Shown here: piece after piece, positions 1 through 8,806 of the stretch
Layout of the letters: every line of letters starts with the position of its first letter
Position numbering within the stretch: position 1 is the stretch's first letter
DNA from: Paenibacillus sp. FSL R7-0337
GTDB taxonomy: Bacteria > Bacillota > Bacilli > Paenibacillales > Paenibacillaceae
Direction of reading: 5' to 3'
Length of the DNA: 64,000 nucleotides
Assembly: GCF_037969875.1 (NCBI RefSeq)
Contig: NZ_CP150218.1
Location: 992,001-1,056,000 of the forward strand
Made by a program: the position numbers and the translations under genes
Notes under the pieces: model-generated
The model's input: the letters and a program-made list of their open reading frames with translations, nothing else
Database searches by the model: none
What the model was told of the DNA's origin: nothing

Positions 1-15
1 GAAAGGAGAACAGAC

Positions 16-492
16 ATGAGTAAACCTAAACAAATAGAGATGATGATCTGGAAAATAGGAAGGACAGCCCTGCTGGCCAGTGTACTGCTTCTATTATGGG
101 CCTGCGGAATAACACAAGAATCCAAGGATGGAATGATCGCTGAGTCCTCCCCAGTACAGAATGAACCGGATGCCGATGCCATACGGGTAGAGGTGCTAAT
201 TGAAAGTGACAGCGATTCGGCAGTTAATCTGGAGGTGGACATTGATGCCCGGAAGCATCCGGAAAGTGTCTATCTGGATACTATCGAAGTTCCTTACAGA
301 GAGGAATTTACCATCCCCAAGGACACCTTCATCCCGCTAACCTCCACTAAGGTGCAGGCAGACAAGGATGAGGCGGCCAGCTGGATCAGCTGTACCATTC
401 TGTATGACGGAGAGGTAGTCGCAACTCACAAATCCAGAGGTGATCAGGCGAAGGCTGTTTGCGAGAAGAAATTCCGCTTGGGGCCGGGATAA
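16..492 (+). CDS. Putative secreted lipoprotein, function unknown
   Basis: A 158-residue protein preceded by the strong ribosome binding site GAAAGGAG. A hydrophobic segment (about residues 17-30) ends in a lipobox-like LWAC, so Cys30 is the probable lipidation site and the mature protein would be anchored to the outer face of the membrane. The remainder is acidic, with no motif I recognise. It may form a small beta-rich domain. No operon partner is visible inside the window, and the next gene lies on the opposite strand. Export as a lipoprotein is inferred from the signal alone. Confidence 0.6.
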   Translation: MSKPKQIEMMIWKIGRTALLASVLLLLWACGITQESKDGMIAESSPVQNEPDADAIRVEVLIESDSDSAVNLEVDIDARKHPESVYLDTIEVPYREEFTIPKDTFIPLTSTKVQADKDEAASWISCTILYDGEVVATHKSRGDQAKAVCEKKFRLGPG

Positions 493-524
493 CGGATAAG
501 AATTAGGCTTCACGGATAAAAAAG

Positions 525-587
525 AACACCCCATGCCCACAGACATCAGCGAATAGACTGATGCCGGGTGCACAGGGTGGTAGTGTT
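525..587 (-). terminator. Terminator after the flavin oxidoreductase
   Basis: A nested inverted repeat: outer arms AACAC/GTGTT and inner arms CATCAG/CTGATG. On the minus strand it is followed by a run of six T residues. It lies just past the stop of the minus-strand oxidoreductase gene. Confidence 0.6.
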
Positions 588-599
588 GACCTCTATCTA

Positions 600-1694
600 T
601 TAGTACAAAGTCTGGGTCGCCTCGGAGGTGAACGGAATAATCTCGTCCGGCTTGCCCGCCTGCACCTTGGCAGGCCATGCAGGATCGCTGATCAGCGCCC
701 GGCCAACTGCTACCAGATCGAATTCAGCCCGTTCCAGGCGTTCCAGCAGACGGTCGATATTGTCGTCCTGGTTCTTCTCCGTGACCGCACTGGTGAACGC
801 ACTATCCAGTCCCACAGAACCTACTGTAATGGCAGGCTTGCCCGTGATCTTCTTCGTCCAGCCTGCCAGGTTAAGCTCCGAGCCTGCGAATTCCGGCTCC
901 CAGAACCGCCGGGTCGAGCAGTGGAAGATATCCACGCCCGCATTGCTGAGCGGAGCCAGGAAGCGGGCCAGGTCCTCAGGAGTCTCAGCCAGCTTGGCGT
1001 CATAGGCTCCGGCTTTCCACTGCGAGAAACGTAGGATGATCGGGAAATCCGGTCCTACCGCGCGGCGGCAGGCATCGACTACTTCCACCGCAAAGGTGGT
1101 GCGCGCTTCCAGATCGCCGCCGTATTCATCGGTCCGGCGGTTGGTCTTCTCCCAGAAGAACTGGTCGATCAGATAGCCGTGGGCACCGTGCAGCTCAATT
1201 CCGTCGAAGCCGATGGCCTTGGCAGCCTTCGCCGCCTTGGCAAAGGCACTGACGATGGCCTGAATCTCGCTCTTCGTCATCGGCTCCGTGACCTGCTCTC
1301 CGGCCAGACTCAGCCCGGATGGGCCAATCGGCAGCGCCGAAGTGTTAGGCCCTTCACCGATGCTGCGGGCCATGCCGACATGCCAGAGCTGTGGCATGAT
1401 CTTGCCCCCTGCGGCATGCACCTCGCGCACGACCTGCGCCCAGCCCTCCAGGGAGGCTTCGCCATGGAAGTTCGGGATATCCTGATGGCTGACCGCCGCC
1501 GGATGATCAATGGCTGTGCCTTCCGTTATGATCAGGCCTACCCCGCCTTCCGCGCGGCGGCGGTAATACGCTGCCACCTCAGGACCGGGTACGCCTCCAG
1601 GGGAATGCACCCGGGTCATCGGTGCCATCACCACACGGTTGCGGAGGGACAGGCCTCCATATTCAAAAGGTTCAAACAATGCAGCAACATTCAT
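600..1694 (-). CDS. NADH:flavin oxidoreductase, old yellow enzyme family
   Basis: A 364-residue TIM-barrel flavoprotein of the OYE family, which reduces activated C=C bonds (enones, nitro compounds) with NAD(P)H and FMN. The N-terminal LRNRVVMAPMTR segment is the usual FMN-contact start. QLWHVG lies near residue 103, and ELHGAHGYLIDQF carries the family's His-x-x-His/Tyr region. The length matches typical OYEs. GGAGG lies 10 nt before the ATG. It follows rhaD on the same strand after about 110 bp, so it could be read through from the rhamnose operon, but nothing ties it to rhamnose. The physiological substrate cannot be read from sequence. Confidence 0.88.
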   Translation of the reverse strand: MNVAALFEPFEYGGLSLRNRVVMAPMTRVHSPGGVPGPEVAAYYRRRAEGGVGLIITEGTAIDHPAAVSHQDIPNFHGEASLEGWAQVVREVHAAGGKIMPQLWHVGMARSIGEGPNTSALPIGPSGLSLAGEQVTEPMTKSEIQAIVSAFAKAAKAAKAIGFDGIELHGAHGYLIDQFFWEKTNRRTDEYGGDLEARTTFAVEVVDACRRAVGPDFPIILRFSQWKAGAYDAKLAETPEDLARFLAPLSNAGVDIFHCSTRRFWEPEFAGSELNLAGWTKKITGKPAITVGSVGLDSAFTSAVTEKNQDDNIDRLLERLERAEFDLVAVGRALISDPAWPAKVQAGKPDEIIPFTSEATQTLY

Positions 1695-1802
1695 AATCCA
1701 CTAGCCTCCAATTCATACGATGATTACTTTAAGTAAGCATAGTATGACGGTTTCCGGCGGCAAATGCAAATTACTGCCAGTCTAAGAGCGGCCGATAATG
1801 TC

Positions 1803-2648
1803 TTATAAGTCCAGCACGCCGGCTTTCGGAGTCACCCGGAAGGCTGCAGCCAGATCAGCCAGCTGCTGATCGGTAATCTTCTGCTTAATTTCTCGTCCGC
1901 CGATCAGATTATAGACGATGGCGGCCTTCTCAATGGTCTCTACTAATCCGAACGTCGCATCCATAGTCTGGCCGGTCACGAAGATGCCATGCTGCGGCCA
2001 GATGACCACGCGGTAATCCTTCATTTTATCCGCGGTGGCCCGCCCGATCTCACTACTGCCCGGAACCATCCAGGGAATGACGCTGACGCCATCCGGGAAG
2101 ACCACCAGACATTCCGTGCACATCTCCCACAGAGTCTTGGTGAATTTCAGCTCATTCAAATCATGGGTGAACGTCATGGCAATCACGTTCGTTGCATGAG
2201 TATGCAGCACAATCCGGTGCGCGGGATCTACCTTCAGCCGCTCGATGTGGCTCATGAAGTGGGAAGCAAGCTCACTGGTCGGAACAGCGCCGCTGCGCAG
2301 TCCCCACAATACCTCCACACTCTCGCCGCTGCTGCTGACACGCAGTACACCAAGGTTGGCTTCCGGGTCCTTGATCACATTACGGAAATACTTGCCTGAT
2401 CCGGTAACGATGAAGTATTTGCCCGCCAGCTCCGCGACAGGGAAGGTAAGGCTGATCGTACGCAGCGGCTCGCGGATATTGATATATTTGGCTACCTCTT
2501 CTTCATCCAGGAGGTAACTTACATTGCCCCCGTTCAGCTCATCCCAGCCCAGCGACCACATGTGATGGGTAATTTCGGACATTTCCTCGATAAAAGGCGC
2601 AGTGACGCCGGATATATACCCCTTGGATTCAATTACGGATGTACTCAT
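1803..2648 (-). CDS. rhaD: Rhamnulose-1-phosphate aldolase
   Basis: A 281-residue class II (zinc) aldolase that splits L-rhamnulose 1-phosphate into dihydroxyacetone phosphate and L-lactaldehyde. Residues near the N-terminus (ELNGGNVS) form the phosphate-binding segment. The LHTHATN motif supplies two zinc-ligand histidines, and a further His lies in WPQHGIF. It is the last gene of the fucO-rhaB-rhaA-rhaD set, 70 bp after rhaA, with its own AAGGAGAG ribosome binding site. Its product L-lactaldehyde is the substrate of the FucO-like enzyme at the other end of the operon, which supports the assignment. Confidence 0.95.
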   Translation of the reverse strand: MSTSVIESKGYISGVTAPFIEEMSEITHHMWSLGWDELNGGNVSYLLDEEEVAKYINIREPLRTISLTFPVAELAGKYFIVTGSGKYFRNVIKDPEANLGVLRVSSSGESVEVLWGLRSGAVPTSELASHFMSHIERLKVDPAHRIVLHTHATNVIAMTFTHDLNELKFTKTLWEMCTECLVVFPDGVSVIPWMVPGSSEIGRATADKMKDYRVVIWPQHGIFVTGQTMDATFGLVETIEKAAIVYNLIGGREIKQKITDQQLADLAAAFRVTPKAGVLDL

Positions 2649-2718
2649 ATGCTCTCTCCTTCTATATGCCCCTTCAGCGTGCGGGTACTTGTTATTTTGT
2701 GTTTTCAGCAGCTTGATC

Positions 2719-3975
2719 TTATCTTAGAGCCAATACTTCCTGCTCATAGCTCTTCACTTCAGCCAGCCACCCCTCGCGGACCGGGGTTCCCTGCGAAGCG
2801 CAGTAGTAATCCCAGACGGCACCGAACGGATAGGACTTGAATTCTTCCACCAAGGCCAGCCGCGAGGTGTAATCTCCAGCCCGTTCAATGGCCCGAAGCT
2901 CCTCTACCGGCTCCAGCATGGCGCGCAGCAGGGCCTTGATCGTATTGCGCGTGCCGATTACCCAAGCCGCCAGATGATTGATACTGCCGTCGAAGAAGTC
3001 GAGGCCGATATGCGTGCGCGGCAGCAGATCCCCGCGAACCAGCTCGCGGGCAATCTCCAGCAGCTCATCGTCCATCGTGACTACATGATCACTGTCCCAG
3101 CGGACCGGTCTGCTGACATGCAGCAGCAGCTGCTCGCTGAACATCAGGATGGAGCTGAGCTTGTTCGAGATCACTTCCGTCGGATGGAAATGTCCGGCAT
3201 CCAGGCAGATGGCCTTGCCGCGTGTCAGGCCGTAGCCCATGTAGAACTCATGCGATCCGACCACGTAGCTCTCCGAGCCGATACCGAACAGCTTGCTCTC
3301 CACGGCATCGATCGTGTACTGCGGATCCATCTCCTCGCTGAAGATTTCATCCAGCGATTCCTTCAGGCGCATGCGCGGTGCCAGCCGGTCCACCGGAGTA
3401 TCCTTGTAGCCATCCGGCACCCAGAAATTCGTGACACACGGCTGGCCCAGCTCGCGGCCGAAGTGCTCGGCAATGCTGCGGGAGGCCTTGCAATGCTTAA
3501 TCCAGAAGCTGCGGATCTCTTCGTCCGCATGGCTGAGGGTGAAGCCGTCCGCCGCCTTGGGATGCGAGAAGCAGGTCGGATTGAAATCAAGACCTAATCC
3601 CTGCTCCTTGGCCCATTCTACCCAGTTCGTGAAATGGCGCGGCGCCAGCTCATCCAGATCCACCTGTTCCTTCGTATCGGCATAGATCGCATGCAGATTG
3701 ACCTTATGCTTGCCGGGAATCAGCGAGAGGGCCTTCTCCAGATCCTGACGCAGCTCCTCCGGTGTACCGGCCCGGCCGGGGTAGCTGCCAGTCACGGCAA
3801 TGCCGCCGCTCAGCTCTTTATCCTTGAACAAGAAGCCCCGTACATCGTCGCCCTGCCAGCAGTGCAGAGATACTTTGATCTGCGCCAGCTTCTCCAGTAC
3901 CTCATCCGTATGAATCCCATGGGCTGCATATAATTTTTTGGCTTCGTTGTAGCTGTTAATGATGCTCTGATCCAT
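2719..3975 (-). CDS. rhaA: L-rhamnose isomerase
   Basis: A 418-residue cytoplasmic enzyme that interconverts L-rhamnose and L-rhamnulose, the first step of the phosphorylating pathway. The length is typical of the family. Conserved blocks are the LHCWQGDD segment near residue 38, FNPTCFSHP near 135, [11 protein letters not shown] near 258 and the [11 protein letters not shown] metal-site region near 290. The start has a TAGGAGG site. It lies only 15 bp downstream of rhaB, so the two are surely co-transcribed. No mutarotase gene (rhaM) is present in this operon. Confidence 0.96.
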   Translation of the reverse strand: MDQSIINSYNEAKKLYAAHGIHTDEVLEKLAQIKVSLHCWQGDDVRGFLFKDKELSGGIAVTGSYPGRAGTPEELRQDLEKALSLIPGKHKVNLHAIYADTKEQVDLDELAPRHFTNWVEWAKEQGLGLDFNPTCFSHPKAADGFTLSHADEEIRSFWIKHCKASRSIAEHFGRELGQPCVTNFWVPDGYKDTPVDRLAPRMRLKESLDEIFSEEMDPQYTIDAVESKLFGIGSESYVVGSHEFYMGYGLTRGKAICLDAGHFHPTEVISNKLSSILMFSEQLLLHVSRPVRWDSDHVVTMDDELLEIARELVRGDLLPRTHIGLDFFDGSINHLAAWVIGTRNTIKALLRAMLEPVEELRAIERAGDYTSRLALVEEFKSYPFGAVWDYYCASQGTPVREGWLAEVKSYEQEVLALR

Positions 3976-3990
3976 GCTGTTGCCTCCTAA

Positions 3991-5463
3991 TTACGTATTG
4001 TGAACATTCGCTCCCGGTTGAAGCTGCTCCCAGCGGATCAGCAGCTCCGCCAGCTGAGGAACCGGCTGCGGCAGATAAGACTGAATCGAGAAGGACTGGC
4101 CGATAATCTGACGGGCGTCATGGATGTCTGCCATGCGGCCCGCCTCAATCATCTGCACAGCCAGATTACCCAAAGCTGTGGACTCGGTCGGTCCGGCCAG
4201 TACTTCTCTGCCGGTCACATCTGCCGTCAGCTGGCACAGCAGCCTATTGTTAGCGCCGCCGCCGACAATCTGCAACACATAGGTGCGCTCCCCGGTGAGG
4301 TCTTCCAGCTCAGCCAGATAGCTGCGGTAGGATAGCGCCAGACTGTCGAAGATACAGCGGGCCAGCTCACCGGGAGTCTGCGGCACAGGCTGACCGCTCT
4401 CCAGGCAGGCCTGGCGGATCTCCTGAATCATATCGCCGGGCTTAAGAAACCGCGGATGATTGCAGGGAATCAGGCTGCGAAAGGCTGCGCAATCAGCGGC
4501 CTGCTCTGCCAGTTCCGCGAAGCTATACCTTTCGCCGTCCAGTCTGCGAACTTCCTGGATCAGCCAGAGGCCCATAATATTCTTCAGGAACCGGTAAGTC
4601 CCGTAAGCGCCCCATTCGTTGGTATAATTGGCTGCCATCGCTCTGCTGTCATTGAGCGGGTGATCCAGCTCTACTCCTAGCAGAGACCAGGTCCCGCTGC
4701 TAAGATAGGCTGACGAACGGTCCTTCTGAGCAGGCACACCGAGTACCGCAGATGCTGTGTCATGTGTGGCCACGCAGATCAGGCGGCATTCCGGCAGATC
4801 ATACTGTTCCACCAGCTCCGCTGAGAGGAAGCCAAGCTCTTCCCCAGGCTCGGTCAACGGAGCAAATTGTTCACGCCGCAGACCCAGGAATTCCAGCAGC
4901 TCCGCATCGAAATCACGGGTCGCAAGATTCAATAGCTGCGTCGTTGAGGCATTGGTAGCCTCGTTCATCTTCCGTCCGCCGAGCCGGTAATAGAGATAAT
5001 CCGGCACTAGCAGAATCTGATCGGCTGCCTTCAGCTCTTCCTGGTCATGCGCATATAGCTGATAGAGTGTATTGAAGGGAAGCTGCTGTATTCCGGTCTT
5101 GGCGTATACCTTATGCGGCGGAAGCTGCTTCGCGACCTCCTCCATCACCCCGTCCGTCCGGCGGTCACGGTAGGCATAGACCTCGTTCATCCGCTTGCCT
5201 TCGGCATCCAGCAGCACATAATCTACCGCCCAGGTGTCAATGCCGAGGGTGCATTCGTGAATGCCTCTTAGCTTCGCCTGGTGCAGACCTTTAATAATTT
5301 CATCCAATAAATAATCCATATCCCAGAAGCAGGAGCCGTCCTGCTCCGTGAAGCCATTGCTGAAACGGTGAAGCTCCGCAAGCTGGAGTCTCCCGTCCAC
5401 GAGCTGTCCAAGTACAAGCCGTCCGCTGGAGGCGCCGATATCGACGGCGATATGATAGGTCAT
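3991..5463 (-). CDS. rhaB: Rhamnulokinase
   Basis: A 490-residue sugar kinase of the FGGY family that phosphorylates L-rhamnulose at O-1 with ATP. The N-terminus (AVDIGASSGRLVLG) is the first ATP-binding phosphate loop of the actin-like fold. GIDTWAVDY near residue 75 and VATHDTASAVLGVP near 232 are rhamnulokinase signatures, and QIVGGGANNRLLCQLTAD near 400 is the adenosine-binding segment. It follows fucO after 29 bp and precedes rhaA by 15 bp. The ribosome binding site is TAGGAGA. Confidence 0.95.
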   Translation of the reverse strand: MTYHIAVDIGASSGRLVLGQLVDGRLQLAELHRFSNGFTEQDGSCFWDMDYLLDEIIKGLHQAKLRGIHECTLGIDTWAVDYVLLDAEGKRMNEVYAYRDRRTDGVMEEVAKQLPPHKVYAKTGIQQLPFNTLYQLYAHDQEELKAADQILLVPDYLYYRLGGRKMNEATNASTTQLLNLATRDFDAELLEFLGLRREQFAPLTEPGEELGFLSAELVEQYDLPECRLICVATHDTASAVLGVPAQKDRSSAYLSSGTWSLLGVELDHPLNDSRAMAANYTNEWGAYGTYRFLKNIMGLWLIQEVRRLDGERYSFAELAEQAADCAAFRSLIPCNHPRFLKPGDMIQEIRQACLESGQPVPQTPGELARCIFDSLALSYRSYLAELEDLTGERTYVLQIVGGGANNRLLCQLTADVTGREVLAGPTESTALGNLAVQMIEAGRMADIHDARQIIGQSFSIQSYLPQPVPQLAELLIRWEQLQPGANVHNT

Positions 5464-5492
5464 AGGGAATCTCCTATTCTATGAAAGGTGAT

Positions 5493-6644
5493 TTACAGAA
5501 TTTTGCGGAATAACGCGATTACTTCATCTTTGGTAGGAATAAAAGGGTTACCAGGTGCGCAGGCATCCTTCATTGCATTCTCAGCAAGCAGATCGAGATC
5601 TACTTCAGCAACACCCAGCTCGGACAGCTTGGCAGGAATGCCAACCTCCTTAGACAGGGCCTTGATCGACTCGATGACGTAATCCGCACATTCCTTGTCG
5701 CTTCGCCCTTCGGTCTGCATACCGGCAGCTCTGGCGATCGCTCTGAATTTCTCCGGCACATGCTTGGCATTCTCTTCTTCCACGTATGGAAGCAGCATCG
5801 CATTGCACACGCCGTGCGGCAGATCATAGACCCCGCCGAGCTGATGGGCCATGGCATGCACGTAGCCTAAGCCTGCGTTATTGAAGGCGAGGCCGCCGAG
5901 GAAGATGGCATAGACCATCTGCTCACGCGCTTCAATATCGTGTCCATTCGTCACCGTCCGCGCCAGATTGGCGAAGATCAGCTCCACCGCAGCCAGAGCG
6001 GTAGCATCGGTTACCGGATATGCGCCTGGAGTGACCAGCGCTTCAATTGCATGCGTCAGGGCATCCATGCCCGTAGCCGCCGTAAGTGCAGCGGGCTTAT
6101 CAACCATCAGCTCCGGATCATTCACCGAGATGGTGGCGATACTGTTCTTGTCTACCATGACCATCTTGATCTTGCGCTCTTCATCCGTAATCACGTAATT
6201 GATCGTCACTTCACTTGAAGTCCCGGCCGTCGTGTTCACCGCGACAATCGGCAGAGATTTGTTCTTTGATTTGTGAACGCCTTCATACTCTGCAATATGC
6301 CCGCCGTTAGTGGCAACAATGCCGATGGCCTTGGCCGTATCCTGCGGCGAGCCGCCGCCGATAGAGATCAGATAGTCACATTCGTGCTGCTTCAGAAATT
6401 CCACGCCGTCATGAACATTTTTGCAGGTAGGATTCGGCTTCACTTCATCATATACCACATACTGAATTCCCGCTTCATCCAGTACAGCCAGCAGCCTTCC
6501 GGCGATTCCGCTCTTCATCAGGAATTTGTCTGTGACCACAAGCGCCTTCTGCAGATTCAGCTCTTGAATGTACGGGGCGATGTCCTTCAGACAGCCCTTT
6601 CCCATAATGTTAATTGACGGCACATAATAGACATGAGTACTCAT
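5493..6644 (-). CDS. fucO: Lactaldehyde reductase, iron-dependent alcohol dehydrogenase
   Basis: A 383-residue group III iron-dependent alcohol dehydrogenase. In the rhamnose pathway such enzymes reduce L-lactaldehyde to 1,2-propanediol, regenerating NAD+. SIGGGSPQDTAKAIG near residue 95 binds NAD. The DALTHAIEA block and the AMAHQLGGVYDLPHG block contribute the Asp/His metal ligands. It is the first gene of the operon, downstream of the promoter candidate at 6719-6747, and GGAGG lies 11 nt before the ATG. Assignment as fucO rather than another iron alcohol dehydrogenase rests on its linkage to rhaBAD. Confidence 0.88.
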   Translation of the reverse strand: MSTHVYYVPSINIMGKGCLKDIAPYIQELNLQKALVVTDKFLMKSGIAGRLLAVLDEAGIQYVVYDEVKPNPTCKNVHDGVEFLKQHECDYLISIGGGSPQDTAKAIGIVATNGGHIAEYEGVHKSKNKSLPIVAVNTTAGTSSEVTINYVITDEERKIKMVMVDKNSIATISVNDPELMVDKPAALTAATGMDALTHAIEALVTPGAYPVTDATALAAVELIFANLARTVTNGHDIEAREQMVYAIFLGGLAFNNAGLGYVHAMAHQLGGVYDLPHGVCNAMLLPYVEEENAKHVPEKFRAIARAAGMQTEGRSDKECADYVIESIKALSKEVGIPAKLSELGVAEVDLDLLAENAMKDACAPGNPFIPTKDEVIALFRKIL

Positions 6645-6718
6645 TGCTTAACCAGCCTCCCGGGCACATAAATAGTTAATGAACACTGTAAGCATACATT
6701 CAACCTGTTGACCTTTTC

Positions 6719-6747
6719 ATCGTATCGCCGTTAATCTGTGTTGTCAA
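6719..6747 (-). promoter_or_regulatory. Sigma-A-type promoter for the rhamnose operon
   Basis: On the minus strand: TTGACA (6747-6742), a 17-bp spacer, then TACGAT (6724-6719). This is a near-consensus vegetative promoter pointing at fucO. The -35 box lies inside the palindrome at 6738-6750, which suggests repression by occlusion. Confidence 0.6.
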
Positions 6748-6750
6748 CAC
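6738..6750. promoter_or_regulatory. Palindrome over the -35 box, candidate operator O1
   Basis: The 13-bp perfect palindrome GTGTTGTCAACAC covers the -35 element of the fucO promoter. It is closely related to the palindrome at 6848-6859, sharing the TGTTGT/CAACA core. It is a plausible binding site for the adjacent DeoR-type regulator. The identity of the binding protein is inferred. Confidence 0.5.
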
Positions 6751-6847
6751 TTTAAACACTATTTAAGTTGTTTTTATTTGTTTATTGTTTGTTTTATGGA
6801 GAATAAACGATTATTATTGTGGGTTTCAGAGCAAATAAGGTTCATTA

Positions 6848-6859
6848 TGTTGTACAACA
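6848..6859. promoter_or_regulatory. Second palindrome, candidate operator O2
   Basis: The 12-bp perfect palindrome TGTTGTACAACA lies about 110 bp (centre to centre) from the palindrome at 6738-6750. It sits 51 bp upstream of the regulator's start codon, so it could serve autoregulation or DNA looping with O1. Confidence 0.5.
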
Positions 6860-6909
6860 CAGAAATTACAGTCTATATTAAGACTATCAACTCTGGAAAG
6901 GTGATACGT

Positions 6910-7665
6910 ATGCTCGCTGCCGAAAGACGCAAAAAAATAATCGACCTTGTCCATCAGGACAAACGGGTGCTGGTGTCCGATCTCAGCCGGATGTTCGAGG
7001 TGACAGAGGAGACGATCCGCAGAGACCTGGAGAAGCTGGAGAAGGATGGCATTGTAAGCCGGACCTACGGCGGAGCCATGCTGAACAGGCATACCAATGA
7101 GGACCTGCCTTTTCTGACCCGGGGAGCACTCAATACGGATATCAAACGCAGAATAGCGATCCAGGCGCTGGATCTGATTAATGACGGGGATACGCTAATG
7201 GTGGACCCCAGCTCGACCTCGTTTGAATTCCTGAAGCTGCTGGGTAATAAAAGTAATCTGACGATTATCACCAATTCGATCAACATTCTTCATGAGTTCG
7301 CGAGCTCAAGCCACAGCATTATTTCTACAGGCGGCTCACTCCGCCACCGTTCCCTGTCGCTTGTCGGCCCTGTAGCCCATGAGACCATCCAGCGCTACAA
7401 TGTGGACACTGCCATAATCAGCTGCAAGGCTCTGGATATGGACCGCGGGGTCACCGACTCCAATGAACCGGAATGTGAGCTGAAGAAATATATGCTGCGC
7501 CAGGCACACAAGGTTGTGCTGCTCGCAGACCATACCAAGTTCGACCAGACAGCCTTCGCCAGGCTCGCAGAGCTAAGCCGGATCGATGTGCTGATTACCG
7601 ACCGCAAGCCTTCAGAAGCGTGGCTGAAGCTGTTGTCAGAGAAGAATGTGGAAGTGCTGTACTAA
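6910..7665 (+). CDS. DeoR-family regulator of the rhamnose operon
   Basis: A 251-residue DeoR-type repressor. It has an N-terminal winged HTH (about residues 5-57, with VSDLSRMFEVTEETIRRDL) and a C-terminal sugar-phosphate isomerase-like effector domain containing DPSSTSFEF and ITNSINIL. I chose the ATG at 6910 because GGAAAG lies 9 nt upstream and the HTH begins directly after. The open frame extends 44 codons further upstream without a convincing ribosome binding site. It is divergent from fucO-rhaBAD. By analogy with RhaR (YulB) of B. subtilis, also DeoR-type and next to rhaB, it likely represses the operon until a rhamnose-derived phosphate is present. Confidence 0.85.
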   Translation: MLAAERRKKIIDLVHQDKRVLVSDLSRMFEVTEETIRRDLEKLEKDGIVSRTYGGAMLNRHTNEDLPFLTRGALNTDIKRRIAIQALDLINDGDTLMVDPSSTSFEFLKLLGNKSNLTIITNSINILHEFASSSHSIISTGGSLRHRSLSLVGPVAHETIQRYNVDTAIISCKALDMDRGVTDSNEPECELKKYMLRQAHKVVLLADHTKFDQTAFARLAELSRIDVLITDRKPSEAWLKLLSEKNVEVLY

Positions 7666-7718
7666 GTTCATGAGAGATCTATCATAGGAGATTCATCTTA
7701 GAGAGGAGAGTTAATCAA

Positions 7719-8774
7719 ATGGGCAAAAAGAGAATAACCTTACCCGCGGACTTCCGCGAGCTGGTTAAATCAGGGGATATCGATCAACTTAAGGCTGTTT
7801 TTGAGAAATGTGACTGGAATGCAACCTTGGGATCCTACAAAGAACCGGCGCTCAGCATCCGGCAAATTCCGGATGAGCTGGTCGGCTGGCTGGTGGAGCA
7901 GGGTGCTGACATCAACGCCAGGGATAAATATCAGCGCACTCCGCTACATTCGCAGGCCGGAAACTGGTCGGGTAATATCCCGCTGTTCCTTGAGCTTGGT
8001 GCTGAGCTGGAAGCTCTGGATTATCAGGACGAGACCCCGCTGCACGCCGCTGCCAACTACTACCGGACTGGGGCGATCCGTGATCTTATCGCTCACGGTG
8101 CCAACATCCATGCTGTGAGCAAGCGCGGGAATACCCCGCTGGCGAAGGCCTTGATCAATTGCCGGAATGCTGATATCACCGCCATGGCTGAGATCGCCCA
8201 GGTGATGCTGGAGGCGGGGGCAACTCTTACTCCAGAGATGAAAGAGTCGGTACAATCAATCGGCAAAGCATTTGAATTCAGCAAAGCTAATTTCAATAAA
8301 GACTACCTGGATGAAACTGTAACGGCCCTGGACAAGCTCTACAAGCTGTTCGGTGTGGAGCCTGTAGCCGCGAGAGTGATGCATGACGGTGTTTCTAAGA
8401 TCGAGGTTAAGAGCACAAGGTGGCAGGATCAGCATCAAGAGCTATGGGAGGCGCTCATCCCCGGCTCAGGACCCGCACTTACCGTACAAGGGGAGGTCAT
8501 TCGCATCACTGGGCGGATCTCTTATGAAATCATGAATAACGGCGGAGGCAACTGGGGTGCGGATTTCCGTAAAATGCTCAGTGCGCTGCTTCTGCACTTC
8601 GCCTCAGGCATACCACTGGACCCTGCGCAACTGAAGGAAGCTGCGGAATTAGCCGGTTACCTGCGCCAAGGCAACGGCAACGATGAACCGGCCAGATTAT
8701 GCGAATTGGCCGTGAATTGGGTGCTAGCCAATCCACAGCCTGTTTCCTTACCGCAACCAGATTACAAACGCTAA
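7719..8774 (+). CDS. Ankyrin-repeat protein
   Basis: A 351-residue protein with three to four ankyrin repeats in its N-terminal half (about residues 45-165). The turns GADINARDKYQRTPLH, ALDYQDETPLHAAAN and GANIHAVSKRGNTPL are visible. The C-terminal half (about 170-351) has no motif I recognise. There is no signal peptide or membrane segment, so it should be cytoplasmic and probably binds another protein. It starts 53 bp after the DeoR-type regulator with an AGGAG site and could share its transcript. No partner is evident. It converges on the UPF0597 gene. Confidence 0.75.
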   Translation: MGKKRITLPADFRELVKSGDIDQLKAVFEKCDWNATLGSYKEPALSIRQIPDELVGWLVEQGADINARDKYQRTPLHSQAGNWSGNIPLFLELGAELEALDYQDETPLHAAANYYRTGAIRDLIAHGANIHAVSKRGNTPLAKALINCRNADITAMAEIAQVMLEAGATLTPEMKESVQSIGKAFEFSKANFNKDYLDETVTALDKLYKLFGVEPVAARVMHDGVSKIEVKSTRWQDQHQELWEALIPGSGPALTVQGEVIRITGRISYEIMNNGGGNWGADFRKMLSALLLHFASGIPLDPAQLKEAAELAGYLRQGNGNDEPARLCELAVNWVLANPQPVSLPQPDYKR

Positions 8775-8806
8775 ACGCTGAGACATTCCAGTGCTTGTCC
8801 TGATCC

